Source of the DNA: an uncultured bacterium
Lineage (GTDB): Bacteria; Atribacterota; Atribacteria; Atribacterales; Caldatribacteriaceae
Direction of reading: 5' to 3'
Assembly (NCBI GenBank): GCA_937922705.1
Contig: CALAIW010000023.1
Location: 90,225-154,224, forward strand
Length of the DNA: 64,000 nt
Below the pieces are notes generated by a model. That model saw only the letters and a list, made by a program, of their open reading frames with translations, was not told the origin of the DNA and did not search any database. A program made the position numbers and the translations under genes. This document shows positions 17,215 through 26,343 of this stretch, piece after piece. Within the stretch, counting starts at the first letter, position 1; the number at the start of each line of letters is the position of its first letter.

Positions 17215-17877
17215 GTGGCAAAGCTTGCTCCATCAATTCTTTCCTGTGATTTCTCTCAGTTTCGAGAGCAGCTCCTTGCTGCTTGGGAGGGTGGGGCAGA
17301 GATTATTCATGTGGATGTGATGGATGGGCATTTCGTTCCGAACCTCACCTTTGGGCCCCCTATTGTTGAGGCTGTTCGAAAAGTACTCCCTGAGGCTTTC
17401 ATCGATGTGCATCTTATGATGGATAACCCCTGCCGTTTTATTCGGGATTTTGCCCAGGCTGGAGCTGACCTTATAAGTTTCCATGTGGAAGCTGTAGCGG
17501 ATTTTGACGCAGCGCTTCGGGAAATTGCCAAAATGGGGAAGAAGGGTGGTCTTGCTTTGTGTCCTGGAACCCCTCTTTCGGTTCTCGAACATGTTCTCGA
17601 GAAGGTTTCCCTTGTGCTCCTTCTTACTGTAAACCCAGGATTTGGGGGACAAAGGTTTATCCCAGGGATGGAAGAAAAAATCCGTGCCCTCCGGAGAACG
17701 ATTCAAGAAAGAGGCCTCAAGGTTGATGTTGAGATTGACGGGGGAGTGAAAGAGGAGAACATCGAATTTCTTGCTTCCTGTGGTGCCTCGATTATCGTGG
17801 CAGGATCCTTGGTGTTTACTGCTTCGGACATTCGTGAGACGGTGCGCCGTCTCACAAGGGCAATTCGAGTGTACTGA
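17215..17877 (+). CDS. rpe: Ribulose-phosphate 3-epimerase
   Basis: Rpe interconverts ribulose 5-phosphate and xylulose 5-phosphate in the pentose phosphate pathway. The TIM-barrel landmarks are LAPSILSCDF, HVDVMDGHFVPNLTFGP with metal ligands, DVHLMM, TVNPGFGGQRFIP and VDGGV-like DVEIDGGVKEEN, then ASIIVAGSLVF for phosphate binding. Length (220) is normal. GTG start follows GGGGGGAG. It is the last gene of the yicC-to-rpe run and is followed by a hairpin. Confidence 0.97.
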   Translation: MAKLAPSILSCDFSQFREQLLAAWEGGAEIIHVDVMDGHFVPNLTFGPPIVEAVRKVLPEAFIDVHLMMDNPCRFIRDFAQAGADLISFHVEAVADFDAALREIAKMGKKGGLALCPGTPLSVLEHVLEKVSLVLLLTVNPGFGGQRFIPGMEEKIRALRRTIQERGLKVDVEIDGGVKEENIEFLASCGASIIVAGSLVFTASDIRETVRRLTRAIRVY

Positions 17878-17881
17878 TTAG

Positions 17882-17909
17882 TAGCCCGACAGAAGGCTCT
17901 ATCGGGCTA
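17882..17909. terminator. Hairpin between convergent rpe and rpmB
   Basis: TAGCCCGA (17882-17889) and TCGGGCTA (17902-17909) form a perfect 8-bp stem with a 12-base loop. It begins five bases after the rpe stop and includes the rpmB stop codon. The T-run after it on the + strand is weak, so this may act as a bidirectional terminator only in part. Confidence 0.6.
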
Positions 17910-18092
17910 TGCTTTCTGCACTTTCCCCGCCTTAAGGCATGAGGTACACACGTATAGCCGCTGTACTTTGCCTTCTACAATAGCGCGTACTCTTTGGACG
18001 TTTGGTTTCCAGAGCCTGCGGCTCACCCGGTGAGAGTGACTAATCTGGTTCCCAAAAGAACTTTTCTTTCCACAAATTGCACACTTTGCCAT
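17907..18092 (-). CDS. rpmB: Ribosomal protein bL28
   Basis: This 61-residue protein of the large ribosomal subunit reads MAKCAICGKKSSFGNQISHSHRVSRRLWKPNVQRV, the L28 pattern. It has two cysteine pairs, CAIC near the N-terminus and CTSC near the C-terminus, so it is a zinc-binding L28 form. The ORF track starts 14 codons upstream; the internal ATG at 18092 gives the conserved N-terminus. It is reverse to its neighbours and has its own promoter at 18133-18161. Confidence 0.96.
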   Translation of the reverse strand: MAKCAICGKKSSFGNQISHSHRVSRRLWKPNVQRVRAIVEGKVQRLYVCTSCLKAGKVQKA

Positions 18093-18132
18093 GTCTGGTC
18101 CCCACTTTCTCTGGTGGTTGTAGACTGAGCAC

Positions 18133-18161
18133 AATATACCAGCTTTCTAGTGTGGTGGCAA
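18133..18161 (-). promoter_or_regulatory. Promoter of rpmB
   Basis: On the reverse strand TTGCCA (complement of 18156-18161) and TATATT (complement of 18133-18138) are spaced by 17 bases. The predicted transcript would have a leader of about 33 bases before rpmB, containing a short CCAC/GTGG hairpin next to the ribosome binding site. Confidence 0.65.
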
Positions 18162-18171
18162 GCCCCTAGGG

Positions 18172-18200
18172 TTTACAGAAAGGAAGGAATCTTTTAAAAT
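18172..18200 (+). promoter_or_regulatory. Promoter of the sugar ABC ATPase gene
   Basis: TTTACA (18172-18177) and TAAAAT (18195-18200) are spaced by exactly 17 bases. The expected transcription start falls near 18207, inside the 19-bp palindrome at 18199-18217, and the coding region begins at 18254. It is back to back with the rpmB promoter. Confidence 0.7.
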
Positions 18201-18217
18201 GTTTTCTCAGAAAACAT
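18199..18217. promoter_or_regulatory. 19-bp perfect palindrome, probable repressor operator
   Basis: ATGTTTTCT-C-AGAAAACAT has nine-base arms that are perfect inverted complements around one central base. It overlaps the end of the -10 box and the predicted start site of msmX, where a bound repressor would block transcription. The TTTTC/GAAAA core resembles operators of sugar-responsive ROK or LacI-type regulators, but no regulator gene is in this window. Confidence 0.6.
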
Positions 18218-18253
18218 GGTTTATTTTACTTTTGCGAAAAAGGGGGAACATAA

Positions 18254-19360
18254 ATGGCGAGTGTTACTTTGAAGAATGTTGTGAAGCGGTTTGGAGACGT
18301 TATCGCGGTGAATAACGTGAGTCTTGAGATTAAGGATCAGGAGTTTGTAGTTCTTGTCGGCCCTTCAGGATGTGGAAAAACTACGACACTTCGTATGATT
18401 GCTGGACTTGAAGAGGTGGACGAGGGAGAAATTTATATTGACGATGTCCTGGTGAATGATGTACCACCTAAGGACCGCGATATTGCTATGGTTTTCCAGA
18501 ACTATGCTCTCTACCCCCACATGAACGTATACGATAATATGGCTTTTGGGCTGCGACTCAGAAAATTCCCCAAGGATGAGATTGACCGACGGGTTAAGGA
18601 AGCGGCTGAGATTTTGGGTATCCAGGAACTCCTCTATCGGAAGCCGAAGCAGCTTTCTGGTGGACAGAGACAACGAGTTGCTGTTGGTCGGGCCATCGTT
18701 CGCCATCCAAAGGTATTCCTCTTTGATGAGCCACTTTCTAACCTCGATGCGAAGCTTCGTGTTCAGATGCGAGCTGAACTTGCTAAGCTCCACGATCGCT
18801 TGAAAACGACAATGATTTACGTTACCCACGACCAGGTTGAAGCGATGACCCTTGGAGACCGCATTGTGGTTATGCGGGATGGGGTTGTGCAGCAGGTTGG
18901 AACTCCTCTTGAACTCTACAACAAGCCTATCAACAAATTCGTTGCAGGTTTCATCGGCACTCCTTCTATGAACTTCCTTGATGTTGTTTTGAAGAAAGAA
19001 AACGATACTCTTATTCTTGATGGTGGATCTTTCAAAATTAAGGTCCCGGCTGAGTATAAGGCTCCTCTTGAACCATATGTGAACAAAGAGGTGACCTTTG
19101 GTATCCGTCCACAGGATGTCTATGACCTTGCGGTTTCCAAGGAAATGCTTCGAGATGATGGCAATGTTATCGATGCTGTAGTGGATGTTATTGAACCTCT
19201 TGGTTCTGAGCAAATTATCTATTTGACCTCTGGTCCCCATACCATTGTCGCTGTCCTGGATATGCAGACCCATACCGAAGTTGGGGCCAGCATGAAAATC
19301 GTAGTCGATACAAGCAAGATGCACGTGTTTGACATTAACACAGAGAGAGCCATCATATGA
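18254..19360 (+). CDS. Sugar ABC transporter ATP-binding protein (MsmX/UgpC/MalK type)
   Basis: The nucleotide-binding domain has Walker [10 protein letters not shown] near residue 37, Q-loop [12 protein letters not shown], signature [14 protein letters not shown], Walker [13 protein letters not shown] and the switch histidine in VTHDQ. The C-terminal ~130 residues form the regulatory TOBE-type region ([11 protein letters not shown]). Length 368 matches the CUT1 carbohydrate importers. No permease or binding protein adjoins it, so it may serve several sugar transporters, as MsmX does in Bacillus. It has its own promoter and a palindromic operator, and is followed by glycolytic genes. Confidence 0.93.
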   Translation: MASVTLKNVVKRFGDVIAVNNVSLEIKDQEFVVLVGPSGCGKTTTLRMIAGLEEVDEGEIYIDDVLVNDVPPKDRDIAMVFQNYALYPHMNVYDNMAFGLRLRKFPKDEIDRRVKEAAEILGIQELLYRKPKQLSGGQRQRVAVGRAIVRHPKVFLFDEPLSNLDAKLRVQMRAELAKLHDRLKTTMIYVTHDQVEAMTLGDRIVVMRDGVVQQVGTPLELYNKPINKFVAGFIGTPSMNFLDVVLKKENDTLILDGGSFKIKVPAEYKAPLEPYVNKEVTFGIRPQDVYDLAVSKEMLRDDGNVIDAVVDVIEPLGSEQIIYLTSGPHTIVAVLDMQTHTEVGASMKIVVDTSKMHVFDINTERAII

Positions 19361-19365
19361 TGTGA

Positions 19366-19394
19366 TTGCTTTCGCTTTAAAGTTGGTGTATTAT
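19366..19394 (+). promoter_or_regulatory. Promoter of gap
   Basis: TTGCTT (19366-19371) and TATTAT (19389-19394) are spaced by 17 bases in the 73-base gap before gap. The transcript leader would be about 33 bases, with AAAGGGGGTAGGA before the ATG. A 12-bp palindrome CATCATATGATG spans the end of the upstream gene at 19351-19362. Confidence 0.6.
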
Positions 19395-19418
19395 AAGGTG
19401 CTTAATCCACTCAAGTAA

Positions 19419-20426
<1,008 letters not shown>

Positions 20427-20440
20427 AAAGGGATCCTTGC

Positions 20441-21229
20441 ATGAGCCGTCTCCTTATCGCTGCAGGAAACTGGAAGATGCACAAGACTATGGAGGAGGCC
20501 TCGGCATATGCCGAGGCCTTCCTTCCACGGATGCGGATGTATCGTGGCCTTGAAATTGTCGTCTGTCCCCCTTTCACCGCTCTTTCCGTTTTGCAAAGCG
20601 CTTTTCGTGGTACTCAGGTGCAGCTTGGGGCACAGAACGTTCATTGGGAGCCCCAGGGAGCGTTCACAGGCGAGATTTCGGTGCGCATGCTTCAGGAATT
20701 TGGGTGTCGGTACGTTATTGTTGGTCACTCAGAACGGCGACACATTTTCCGCGAGACTTCTGAGGAAGTTGGTCGTAAGGTGAAAACGCTCTGTGTCTTT
20801 GGAATCTCTCCAATCCTTTGTGTTGGAGAGAAGCTTGAAGAGCGAGACAGAGGAAAAACTTATGAAGTGGTCAGGGAACAGCTCCAAAAAGGTATCGCTC
20901 ATCTTTCCCCTGAAGAAGCGCGCAATCTCGTCATCGCTTATGAACCAGTTTGGGCTATTGGAACTGGAAGAGCGGCAACCCCGGAAGATGCAGAGGAAGT
21001 TATTCGTTTTATTCGGGAAGAACTTGCTCGTGCCTTCAATCCCCATGTAGCTGAGTACGTCCGTATCCTTTACGGAGGCAGCGTGACTCCGGATAATGTT
21101 TTCTCCTTTGTAGTACAAAAGAATATTGACGGAACGCTTGTGGGTGGGGCAAGTCTTGATCCTTCGAAGTTCCTCTCGATTGTTGAGGAGACGGAGCGGG
21201 CATTTATCGAAAAGAGTAAAGGAGCCTGA
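20441..21229 (+). CDS. tpiA: Triosephosphate isomerase
   Basis: TpiA interconverts dihydroxyacetone phosphate and glyceraldehyde 3-phosphate. AAGNWKMH contains the catalytic lysine, VIVGHSERR the catalytic histidine, AYEPVWAIGTGRAA the catalytic glutamate and mobile loop 6, and YGGSVTPDN plus LVGGASLDPSKF the phosphate site. Length (262) is normal. In many genomes pgk lies between gap and tpiA; here it does not. Confidence 0.98.
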   Translation: MSRLLIAAGNWKMHKTMEEASAYAEAFLPRMRMYRGLEIVVCPPFTALSVLQSAFRGTQVQLGAQNVHWEPQGAFTGEISVRMLQEFGCRYVIVGHSERRHIFRETSEEVGRKVKTLCVFGISPILCVGEKLEERDRGKTYEVVREQLQKGIAHLSPEEARNLVIAYEPVWAIGTGRAATPEDAEEVIRFIREELARAFNPHVAEYVRILYGGSVTPDNVFSFVVQKNIDGTLVGGASLDPSKFLSIVEETERAFIEKSKGA

Positions 21230-21232
21230 AAT

Positions 21233-21460
21233 ATGGAAGCGTGGATGGTTATTCAAATCGTGGTTTCAGTTATCCTTATTCTCGTTGTTGTGCTGCAGCC
21301 TCGCAAATCCGGCGTTGGTGGAGGAATCTTTGGGGGCATGACTCGGGCAGATCGAAGCGCTAAATTTAAAGCACTTCCGATATTAAGCAAGCTCACTGTT
21401 GTCTTTGGTATAGCGCTCATGGTCTTGTCTCTTGCTTTTTCCCTTCTCCTCTCCCGGTGA
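21233..21460 (+). CDS. secG: Preprotein translocase subunit SecG
   Basis: SecG is the small auxiliary subunit of the SecYEG channel in the inner membrane. Two membrane helices are seen, IQIVVSVILILVVVLQP and KLTVVFGIALMVLSLAFSLLL. Between them is the family loop PRKSGVGGGIFGG. Length is 75. It follows tpiA by three bases, the common gap-pgk-tpi-secG neighbourhood. Confidence 0.93.
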   Translation: MEAWMVIQIVVSVILILVVVLQPRKSGVGGGIFGGMTRADRSAKFKALPILSKLTVVFGIALMVLSLAFSLLLSR

Positions 21461-21472
21461 GGGGGGATCTCT

Positions 21473-22510
21473 GTGCAGCGATTTTGGATCACCTCCCTTG
21501 AGGAAGTGGCGAAGTTCTCGCCTGGGAAGGACCGGAGTTTCTATTCAGCAACGCACGAGGAGATTAAAAGAGGGTACACCACAGATGTCTACTTCGTTAC
21601 TGCTCAGGAGATTCTTCGCCATTTAAAACTTGCTGATACTGTCGTAACTGCAGAGGTGTTTCCTCGTCGATCTGGAGTTCTTTGTGGTGTTTCGGAGGTT
21701 TTGAATCTCCTTGCCGCGAGCAATGTCGAGATTTGGGGTCTTGAGGAGGGAGAGGAATTTGCTGCGAAGGAGGTGATTATGCGCATCCGAGGACCGTATT
21801 CAGAATTTGGTATCTTTGAAACGCCACTTCTTGGGATACTTGCTCACAGTTCTGGTTGGGCTACAGCTGCTCGAGAATGCAAGAAAGCAGCGGGAGATAA
21901 GACCGTTATCTGCTTTGGTGCCCGTCATGTACACCCTGCGGTAGCTCCAGTTCTTGAGCGAGCTGCACTTGTCGGTGGTGTGGATGGCGCAGCATGTATC
22001 CTTGGAGCAAAACTCTTTGACAAGGAGCCAGGGGGAACGATTCCTCACGCGGTTATCCTTATCGTGGGAGATACAGTGATTACTGCTAAAGCCTTCGAAG
22101 AAGTTGTTCCGCCAAGTTTCCCAAGGATTATTCTCGTGGATACCTTTAAGGACGAGGCTGAAGAATCCCTTCGGGTGGCAAGAGTTTTAGGGGAAAAGCT
22201 CTATGGTGTTCGCTTGGACACACCTGATGAGCGGGGAGGGGTAACTCCAGCCCTTGTAGAAGAGGTTCGGGAGCGGTTGCGACAGGCGGGTTTCCCCCAC
22301 GTGAAGATTGTAGTGTCAGGAGGATTGAATCCAGAAAAAATTGCTCTTTTAAGGGATAAAGCGGATATTTTTGGGGTTGGAAGTTACATTAGCGGATTCC
22401 CGCCTATCGATATGACCATGGATATTAAGGAAGTGGCTGGACAGAATGTGGCTAAAAGGGGGAGGATTCCAGGGATTATCCCCAATCCTCGCCTGAAAAG
22501 GCTAAAATGA
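21473..22510 (+). CDS. Nicotinate phosphoribosyltransferase
   Basis: The 345-residue protein has the features of nicotinate/nicotinamide phosphoribosyltransferase-like enzymes: VFPRRSGVLCGVSEVLNLL, ETPLLGILAHSSGWATAARECKKAA, FGARHVHPAVAPVLERAALVGGVDGAACI and the phosphate-binding end VVSGGLNPEKIALLRDKADIFGVGSYIS. It would make nicotinate mononucleotide from nicotinate in NAD salvage. It belongs to the shorter archaeal/Thermoplasma-like form. The GTG start follows GAGGGGGGA. The stop is four bases beyond an ATG that precedes the ABC binding-protein gene. Confidence 0.88.
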   Translation: MQRFWITSLEEVAKFSPGKDRSFYSATHEEIKRGYTTDVYFVTAQEILRHLKLADTVVTAEVFPRRSGVLCGVSEVLNLLAASNVEIWGLEEGEEFAAKEVIMRIRGPYSEFGIFETPLLGILAHSSGWATAARECKKAAGDKTVICFGARHVHPAVAPVLERAALVGGVDGAACILGAKLFDKEPGGTIPHAVILIVGDTVITAKAFEEVVPPSFPRIILVDTFKDEAEESLRVARVLGEKLYGVRLDTPDERGGVTPALVEEVRERLRQAGFPHVKIVVSGGLNPEKIALLRDKADIFGVGSYISGFPPIDMTMDIKEVAGQNVAKRGRIPGIIPNPRLKRLK

Positions 22511-22521
22511 GGAGGTACGTT

Positions 22522-24363
22522 ATGAAAAGGTTTTTGATTGTTCTGGGTTTGGTAGCTTGTGCTTTTCTTTCGGGGTCGCTTGTTCTTGCAGAAGTTAAAA
22601 ATCCCGATACGTATATCTTTCTTAGCATTGGAGAACCAGATACTCTTGACCCCCACTATGCGTATGATACAGCAAGTGGCGAAGTAATCGGTTTTGTGTA
22701 TGAGAACCTTATTGCTTACAAAGGGGAAAGCGTTACCGAGTTTGTTCCTCGCTTAGCGACAGAAGTACCTACACTAGAGAATGGCCTTATCCGGGATGGT
22801 GGAAAAACGTATGTTTTTCCTATCCGGAAAGGAGTACAGTTTCACAACGGAAACGACCTTACTCCCGAGGACGTAGAGTATAGCTTTGAGCGGGGTATTC
22901 TCTTTGACCCTTACGGAGGACCTATGTGGATGCTCATCGAGGCCCTCTTTGGCTATGAAACTCTTGAGGACTTTGTGCAAGACAAGGTAGGAATTGCCTG
23001 GAGTGATATGGTTGACGAAGAAGGGAATCTCAAAAGTGAGGAGTATCGACAGAAACTCATCGACTTCTATACCACCTATATTGATCCAGCAATTGAGGTG
23101 GAGGGGGATAGTGTAGTTTTCCGCCTTTCTAGGCCCTTTGCCCCATTTTTGAGTATCCTTGCTCAGAATGCAAGCTGGAGCGCTATCCTCGACAGAGAGA
23201 CTTGTATTTCCCTAGGTCTCTGGGATGGCCAGGCAGATGGATGGTGGAAATACCATAACTGGAAAAAGGAGAAAAGCCCCCTTTACGATAAGGCTATTGG
23301 TACCGGTCCTTTTAAGCTCCTTGAGTGGGACAGGGCGCAGCAGAAGGTTACCTTAATTCGGAACGATGCGTACTGGGGAGAAAAACCAAAGCTTGCCAAA
23401 GTCATTATCTGGGGTGTTGATGAGTGGAGTACACGGCGCTCTATGCTTGAGGCAGGAGATGCAGACCAAATCTATACACCACTTCAATACCTTGATCAGG
23501 TGAGAGAATTACCAGGGGTTGTGATTAAAGAGGGTTCTCGACTGACCATCACTGCTTTGCACTTTAACTGGAATGTTGCGAAAGAAAGCAAGTACTTAGG
23601 GAGTGGCAAGCTCGATGGCGAAGGTATTCCCCCAGATTTCTTTAGCGATGTGCATGTACGTAAAGCCTTCTCGTACGCCTTTGACTACGACACCTTTATT
23701 GAGCAAGTTCTCAAAGGGTATGGACATCGTATTCCTTCGGTTATCCCCCGAGGGCTCCTTGGTTTCAATGAGAATCTTCCTATGTACCCCTTTGACCTTG
23801 AGAAAGCAAAAGAAGAATTCCAAAAAGCTTGGAATGGGGAAGTCTGGGAAAAAGGTTTTAAGTTGACGCTCCTTTACAATACTGGAAATGAGGCCCGCCA
23901 GACAGCTTGTGAGATGCTCAAAGAAAACATCGAATCTCTGAACCCCAAGTTTAAAATCGAGGTCCAAGGAGTCCAGTGGCCAACCTACCTCGATGCGTAC
24001 CGACAGGGGCAACTTCCGGCGTTCATCATTGGATGGCTTGCCGATTATCCGGATCCACACAATTTTATCTTTACTTACTACCACAGCAACGGCGTATACG
24101 GGACGACCCAGGGAGCGGCATTCCGAAAGTTCGCTGAGGAGAACCTTAATGCCCTCATTGAAGACGCCATCGAAGAAACGGATCCTGTAAAACGACAGGC
24201 CATATATGAAGAGATCCAAAAGATTGCCTACCAAAATGCTTTGGGGATACCTCTCTACCAGCCGGAGGAAGTGTACGTTATGCGGAGCTGGGTTAAGGGC
24301 TGGATGTTTAATCCTATGCGCCCTGGAGAGGCAAATTACGATGGAATTTGGAAGGAAGAGTGA
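22522..24363 (+). CDS. Extracellular solute-binding protein, family 5 (peptide/oligosaccharide ABC)
   Basis: The protein has a signal peptide MKRFLIVLGLVACAFLSGSLVLA with a plausible cleavage after VLA and no lipobox. The mature part shows the family-5 pattern EPDTLDPHYAYDTASGEVIGFVYENL, YVFPIRKGVQFHNG, AIGTGPFKLLEWD and ADYPDPHNFIFTYYHSNGVYG. Family-5 proteins bind peptides, nickel or, in thermophiles, oligosaccharides; the ligand cannot be read here. The ORF track starts at 22507, but GGAGG at 22510-22514 places the start at ATG 22522. First gene of a five-gene ABC operon. Confidence 0.94.
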   Translation: MKRFLIVLGLVACAFLSGSLVLAEVKNPDTYIFLSIGEPDTLDPHYAYDTASGEVIGFVYENLIAYKGESVTEFVPRLATEVPTLENGLIRDGGKTYVFPIRKGVQFHNGNDLTPEDVEYSFERGILFDPYGGPMWMLIEALFGYETLEDFVQDKVGIAWSDMVDEEGNLKSEEYRQKLIDFYTTYIDPAIEVEGDSVVFRLSRPFAPFLSILAQNASWSAILDRETCISLGLWDGQADGWWKYHNWKKEKSPLYDKAIGTGPFKLLEWDRAQQKVTLIRNDAYWGEKPKLAKVIIWGVDEWSTRRSMLEAGDADQIYTPLQYLDQVRELPGVVIKEGSRLTITALHFNWNVAKESKYLGSGKLDGEGIPPDFFSDVHVRKAFSYAFDYDTFIEQVLKGYGHRIPSVIPRGLLGFNENLPMYPFDLEKAKEEFQKAWNGEVWEKGFKLTLLYNTGNEARQTACEMLKENIESLNPKFKIEVQGVQWPTYLDAYRQGQLPAFIIGWLADYPDPHNFIFTYYHSNGVYGTTQGAAFRKFAEENLNALIEDAIEETDPVKRQAIYEEIQKIAYQNALGIPLYQPEEVYVMRSWVKGWMFNPMRPGEANYDGIWKEE

Positions 24364-24379
24364 GGTGATACTATACAGG

Positions 24380-24411
24380 AACCCTGTAGGGGCCATGGCC
24401 CCTACAGGGTT
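24380..24411. repeat. Perfect 32-bp palindrome between binding protein and permease genes
   Basis: AACCCTGTAGGGGCCA followed by TGGCCCCTACAGGGTT is a perfect inverted repeat with no loop bases. As RNA it folds into a very stable GC-rich stem 16 bases after the binding-protein stop and 12 bases before the permease ATG. No T-run follows. It may stabilise the upstream mRNA end or partly stop transcription, so that binding protein exceeds permease. It could also be a copy of a dispersed palindromic element. Confidence 0.85.
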
Positions 24412-24423
24412 TGGTTTGCGCTT

Positions 24424-25455
24424 ATGATTTTCTATATCCTGAGACGCTTACTCTTTCTCCCTTTGACCCTTTTTGGAATCTCGCTTCTTCTTTTTCTTAT
24501 GATTGGTCTTCTCGGTCCGTATCAGCGCTTGGCTACTTTTATTAACAGTCCAGAGCGTTTGAAGGGAGTCGACGTCGACAAGCTTGTTGAACTCTATGGG
24601 CTTAATGACCCCCTCATTGTTCAGTACGGTCGGTGGTTAAAGAATCTCCTCCGAGGGAACCTTGGATGGTCCTATGTAGGAAAAGAGCCGGTGCTTTCGG
24701 CGATTTTGAAACGTTTCCCATATACTCTGGAGCTTACCCTCTTTGCTGCTATTCCTATTATTTTCCTTGGAACGTCTCTTGGGGTTCTTGCAGCGCTCCA
24801 CCACAACAGACCCCTAGACCATGGGTTGCGCATCTTTGCTGTTGTTGGATGGTCATTCCCTGACTTCGTCTTTGGGCTTTTTGTTCTTATGATTTTCTAC
24901 GGAACTCTTGGGTGGTTCCCACCGGGGAACTTGAGTATCTGGGCAGAGGAGATAGTCAAATCTCCTTACTTTCGGAATTTTACGGGGATGCTAACTTTTG
25001 ACTCTCTTCTTAATGGGCGATTCGATGTTTTTCTTGACGCGCTTCGGCATCTTGCTGGTCCAGTACTTACCCTGACGTACGTAGAATTTGCCTTTCTCCT
25101 TCGGATTACTCGCTCTTCGATGCTTGAGGTGCTCCGAAAGGAATACGTTCGAACAGCCCGGGCAAAGGGGCTGGATGAACGCGTGGTGATCAACAAGCAC
25201 GCGAAGAGAAACGCTCTTATCCCGGTGGCCACCGTATCTGGTCAGACGGTTATTGGGCTTCTTGCCGGAACAGTCATTGTGGAAACGATTTTCAATCGAA
25301 CCGGTCTTGGGAGCTTTATAGCCCTTGCTGCGGAACAGCTTGATTATGCTTCCATCATGGGCGGGACCCTCTTTTTTGGACTCATTCTGATTATTGGGAA
25401 CCTATGTGTAGACCTTTCCTATGCGTTTATTGATCCTCGGGTGAGGCTTGAGTGA
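24424..25455 (+). CDS. ABC transporter permease, DppB type
   Basis: The 343-residue protein starts MIFYILRRLLFLPLTLFGISLLLFL, typical of DppB/OppB permeases. It has about six membrane helices and the EAA loop EYVRTARAKGLDERVVINKHAKRNALIPV that docks on the ATPase. The protein ends PRVRLE. It follows the strong hairpin after the binding protein gene and overlaps the DppC-type gene by a few bases, so the pair forms the heterodimeric channel. Confidence 0.95.
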   Translation: MIFYILRRLLFLPLTLFGISLLLFLMIGLLGPYQRLATFINSPERLKGVDVDKLVELYGLNDPLIVQYGRWLKNLLRGNLGWSYVGKEPVLSAILKRFPYTLELTLFAAIPIIFLGTSLGVLAALHHNRPLDHGLRIFAVVGWSFPDFVFGLFVLMIFYGTLGWFPPGNLSIWAEEIVKSPYFRNFTGMLTFDSLLNGRFDVFLDALRHLAGPVLTLTYVEFAFLLRITRSSMLEVLRKEYVRTARAKGLDERVVINKHAKRNALIPVATVSGQTVIGLLAGTVIVETIFNRTGLGSFIALAAEQLDYASIMGGTLFFGLILIIGNLCVDLSYAFIDPRVRLE

Positions 25456-26336
25456 TGCAGGAAGAGACGAGAAAAGCGCTGCGGCGGCTTTTTTCCAATG
25501 TTTCTGGAGTTCTGGGGGTCGTTCTTCTTGGGTTTTTTGTGGTTGTAGCACTTTTTGCTCCCCTTCTTGCCCCTCCCAAATCTGGGCGGGATCCGTATTT
25601 TATGCCTGTGGTGACCTGGAGTGCTGACCCTCTTCCACCTTCACGGGAACATCCTTTTGGTGTTGCTGGAAAACGTGACATTTTCTATGGCGTCGTATGG
25701 GGAACACGCACTGCCTTTCGTATTGGTATCCTCGTAACTCTTGCTTCGACGGCTATTGGACTTTTTGTGGGGTCTCTTGCTGGATACTTTGGAAAAATCC
25801 TTGACGAGATCCTTATGCGGGTAACGGATATTTTTATGGCTATTCCTTTTCTTGTTGCCGCTATGGTGCTCACCACGGTTCTCGGTACGGGACTGGATAA
25901 GGTGATGATTGCTCTTGTTGTCTTCAGCTGGATGTATCCCGCCCGTCTTATCCGGGGGAATATCCTCCAGGTGAAAGAGGAGCAGTTTGTTCTTGCGGCA
26001 AAATCCCTGGGAGTAAGTGATTTTGTAATTATTCTTCGCCACGTTCTCCCTAACGCCATTTTCCCAGTGCTTATCCAGGCTTCTATGCGTATGGGATCTT
26101 TGGTGATTACTGCAGCAGCTTTGAGCTTCCTTGGTCTTGGGGCACCCCAAGGATATGCTGACTGGGGAGCACTTCTGAATTATGCCCGAAATTGGATGCT
26201 CGGAGGATATGGAGCGACTTTCAAATACTGGTATATGATTGCTTTTCCTGGTGGAGCTATGGTGCTTTTTGTTCTTGCTTGGAATCTCCTTGGTGATGCT
26301 TTACGCGACGCCTTCGATCCTCGCCTTCGGTGGTGA
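25452..26336 (+). CDS. ABC transporter permease, DppC type
   Basis: This 294-residue permease has the DppC layout: an N-terminal helix VLGVVLLGFFVVVALFAPLLAP, the periplasmic segment with HPFGVAGKRDIFYGVVWGTRTAF, then helices with the EAA loop EEQFVLAAKSLGVSDFVIILRHVLPN. It ends LGDALRDAFDPRLRW, the family C-terminus. Starts possible are GTG 25452 and ATG 25455. It pairs with the preceding permease. Confidence 0.95.
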   Translation: MMQEETRKALRRLFSNVSGVLGVVLLGFFVVVALFAPLLAPPKSGRDPYFMPVVTWSADPLPPSREHPFGVAGKRDIFYGVVWGTRTAFRIGILVTLASTAIGLFVGSLAGYFGKILDEILMRVTDIFMAIPFLVAAMVLTTVLGTGLDKVMIALVVFSWMYPARLIRGNILQVKEEQFVLAAKSLGVSDFVIILRHVLPNAIFPVLIQASMRMGSLVITAAALSFLGLGAPQGYADWGALLNYARNWMLGGYGATFKYWYMIAFPGGAMVLFVLAWNLLGDALRDAFDPRLRW

Positions 26337-26343
26337 TACCCTT

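Noticed and set aside
19351-19362. 12-bp palindrome CATCATATGATG at the end of msmX
   Set aside because: It overlaps the stop codon region, is short and AT-rich, and could arise by chance; mentioned only with the gap promoter.
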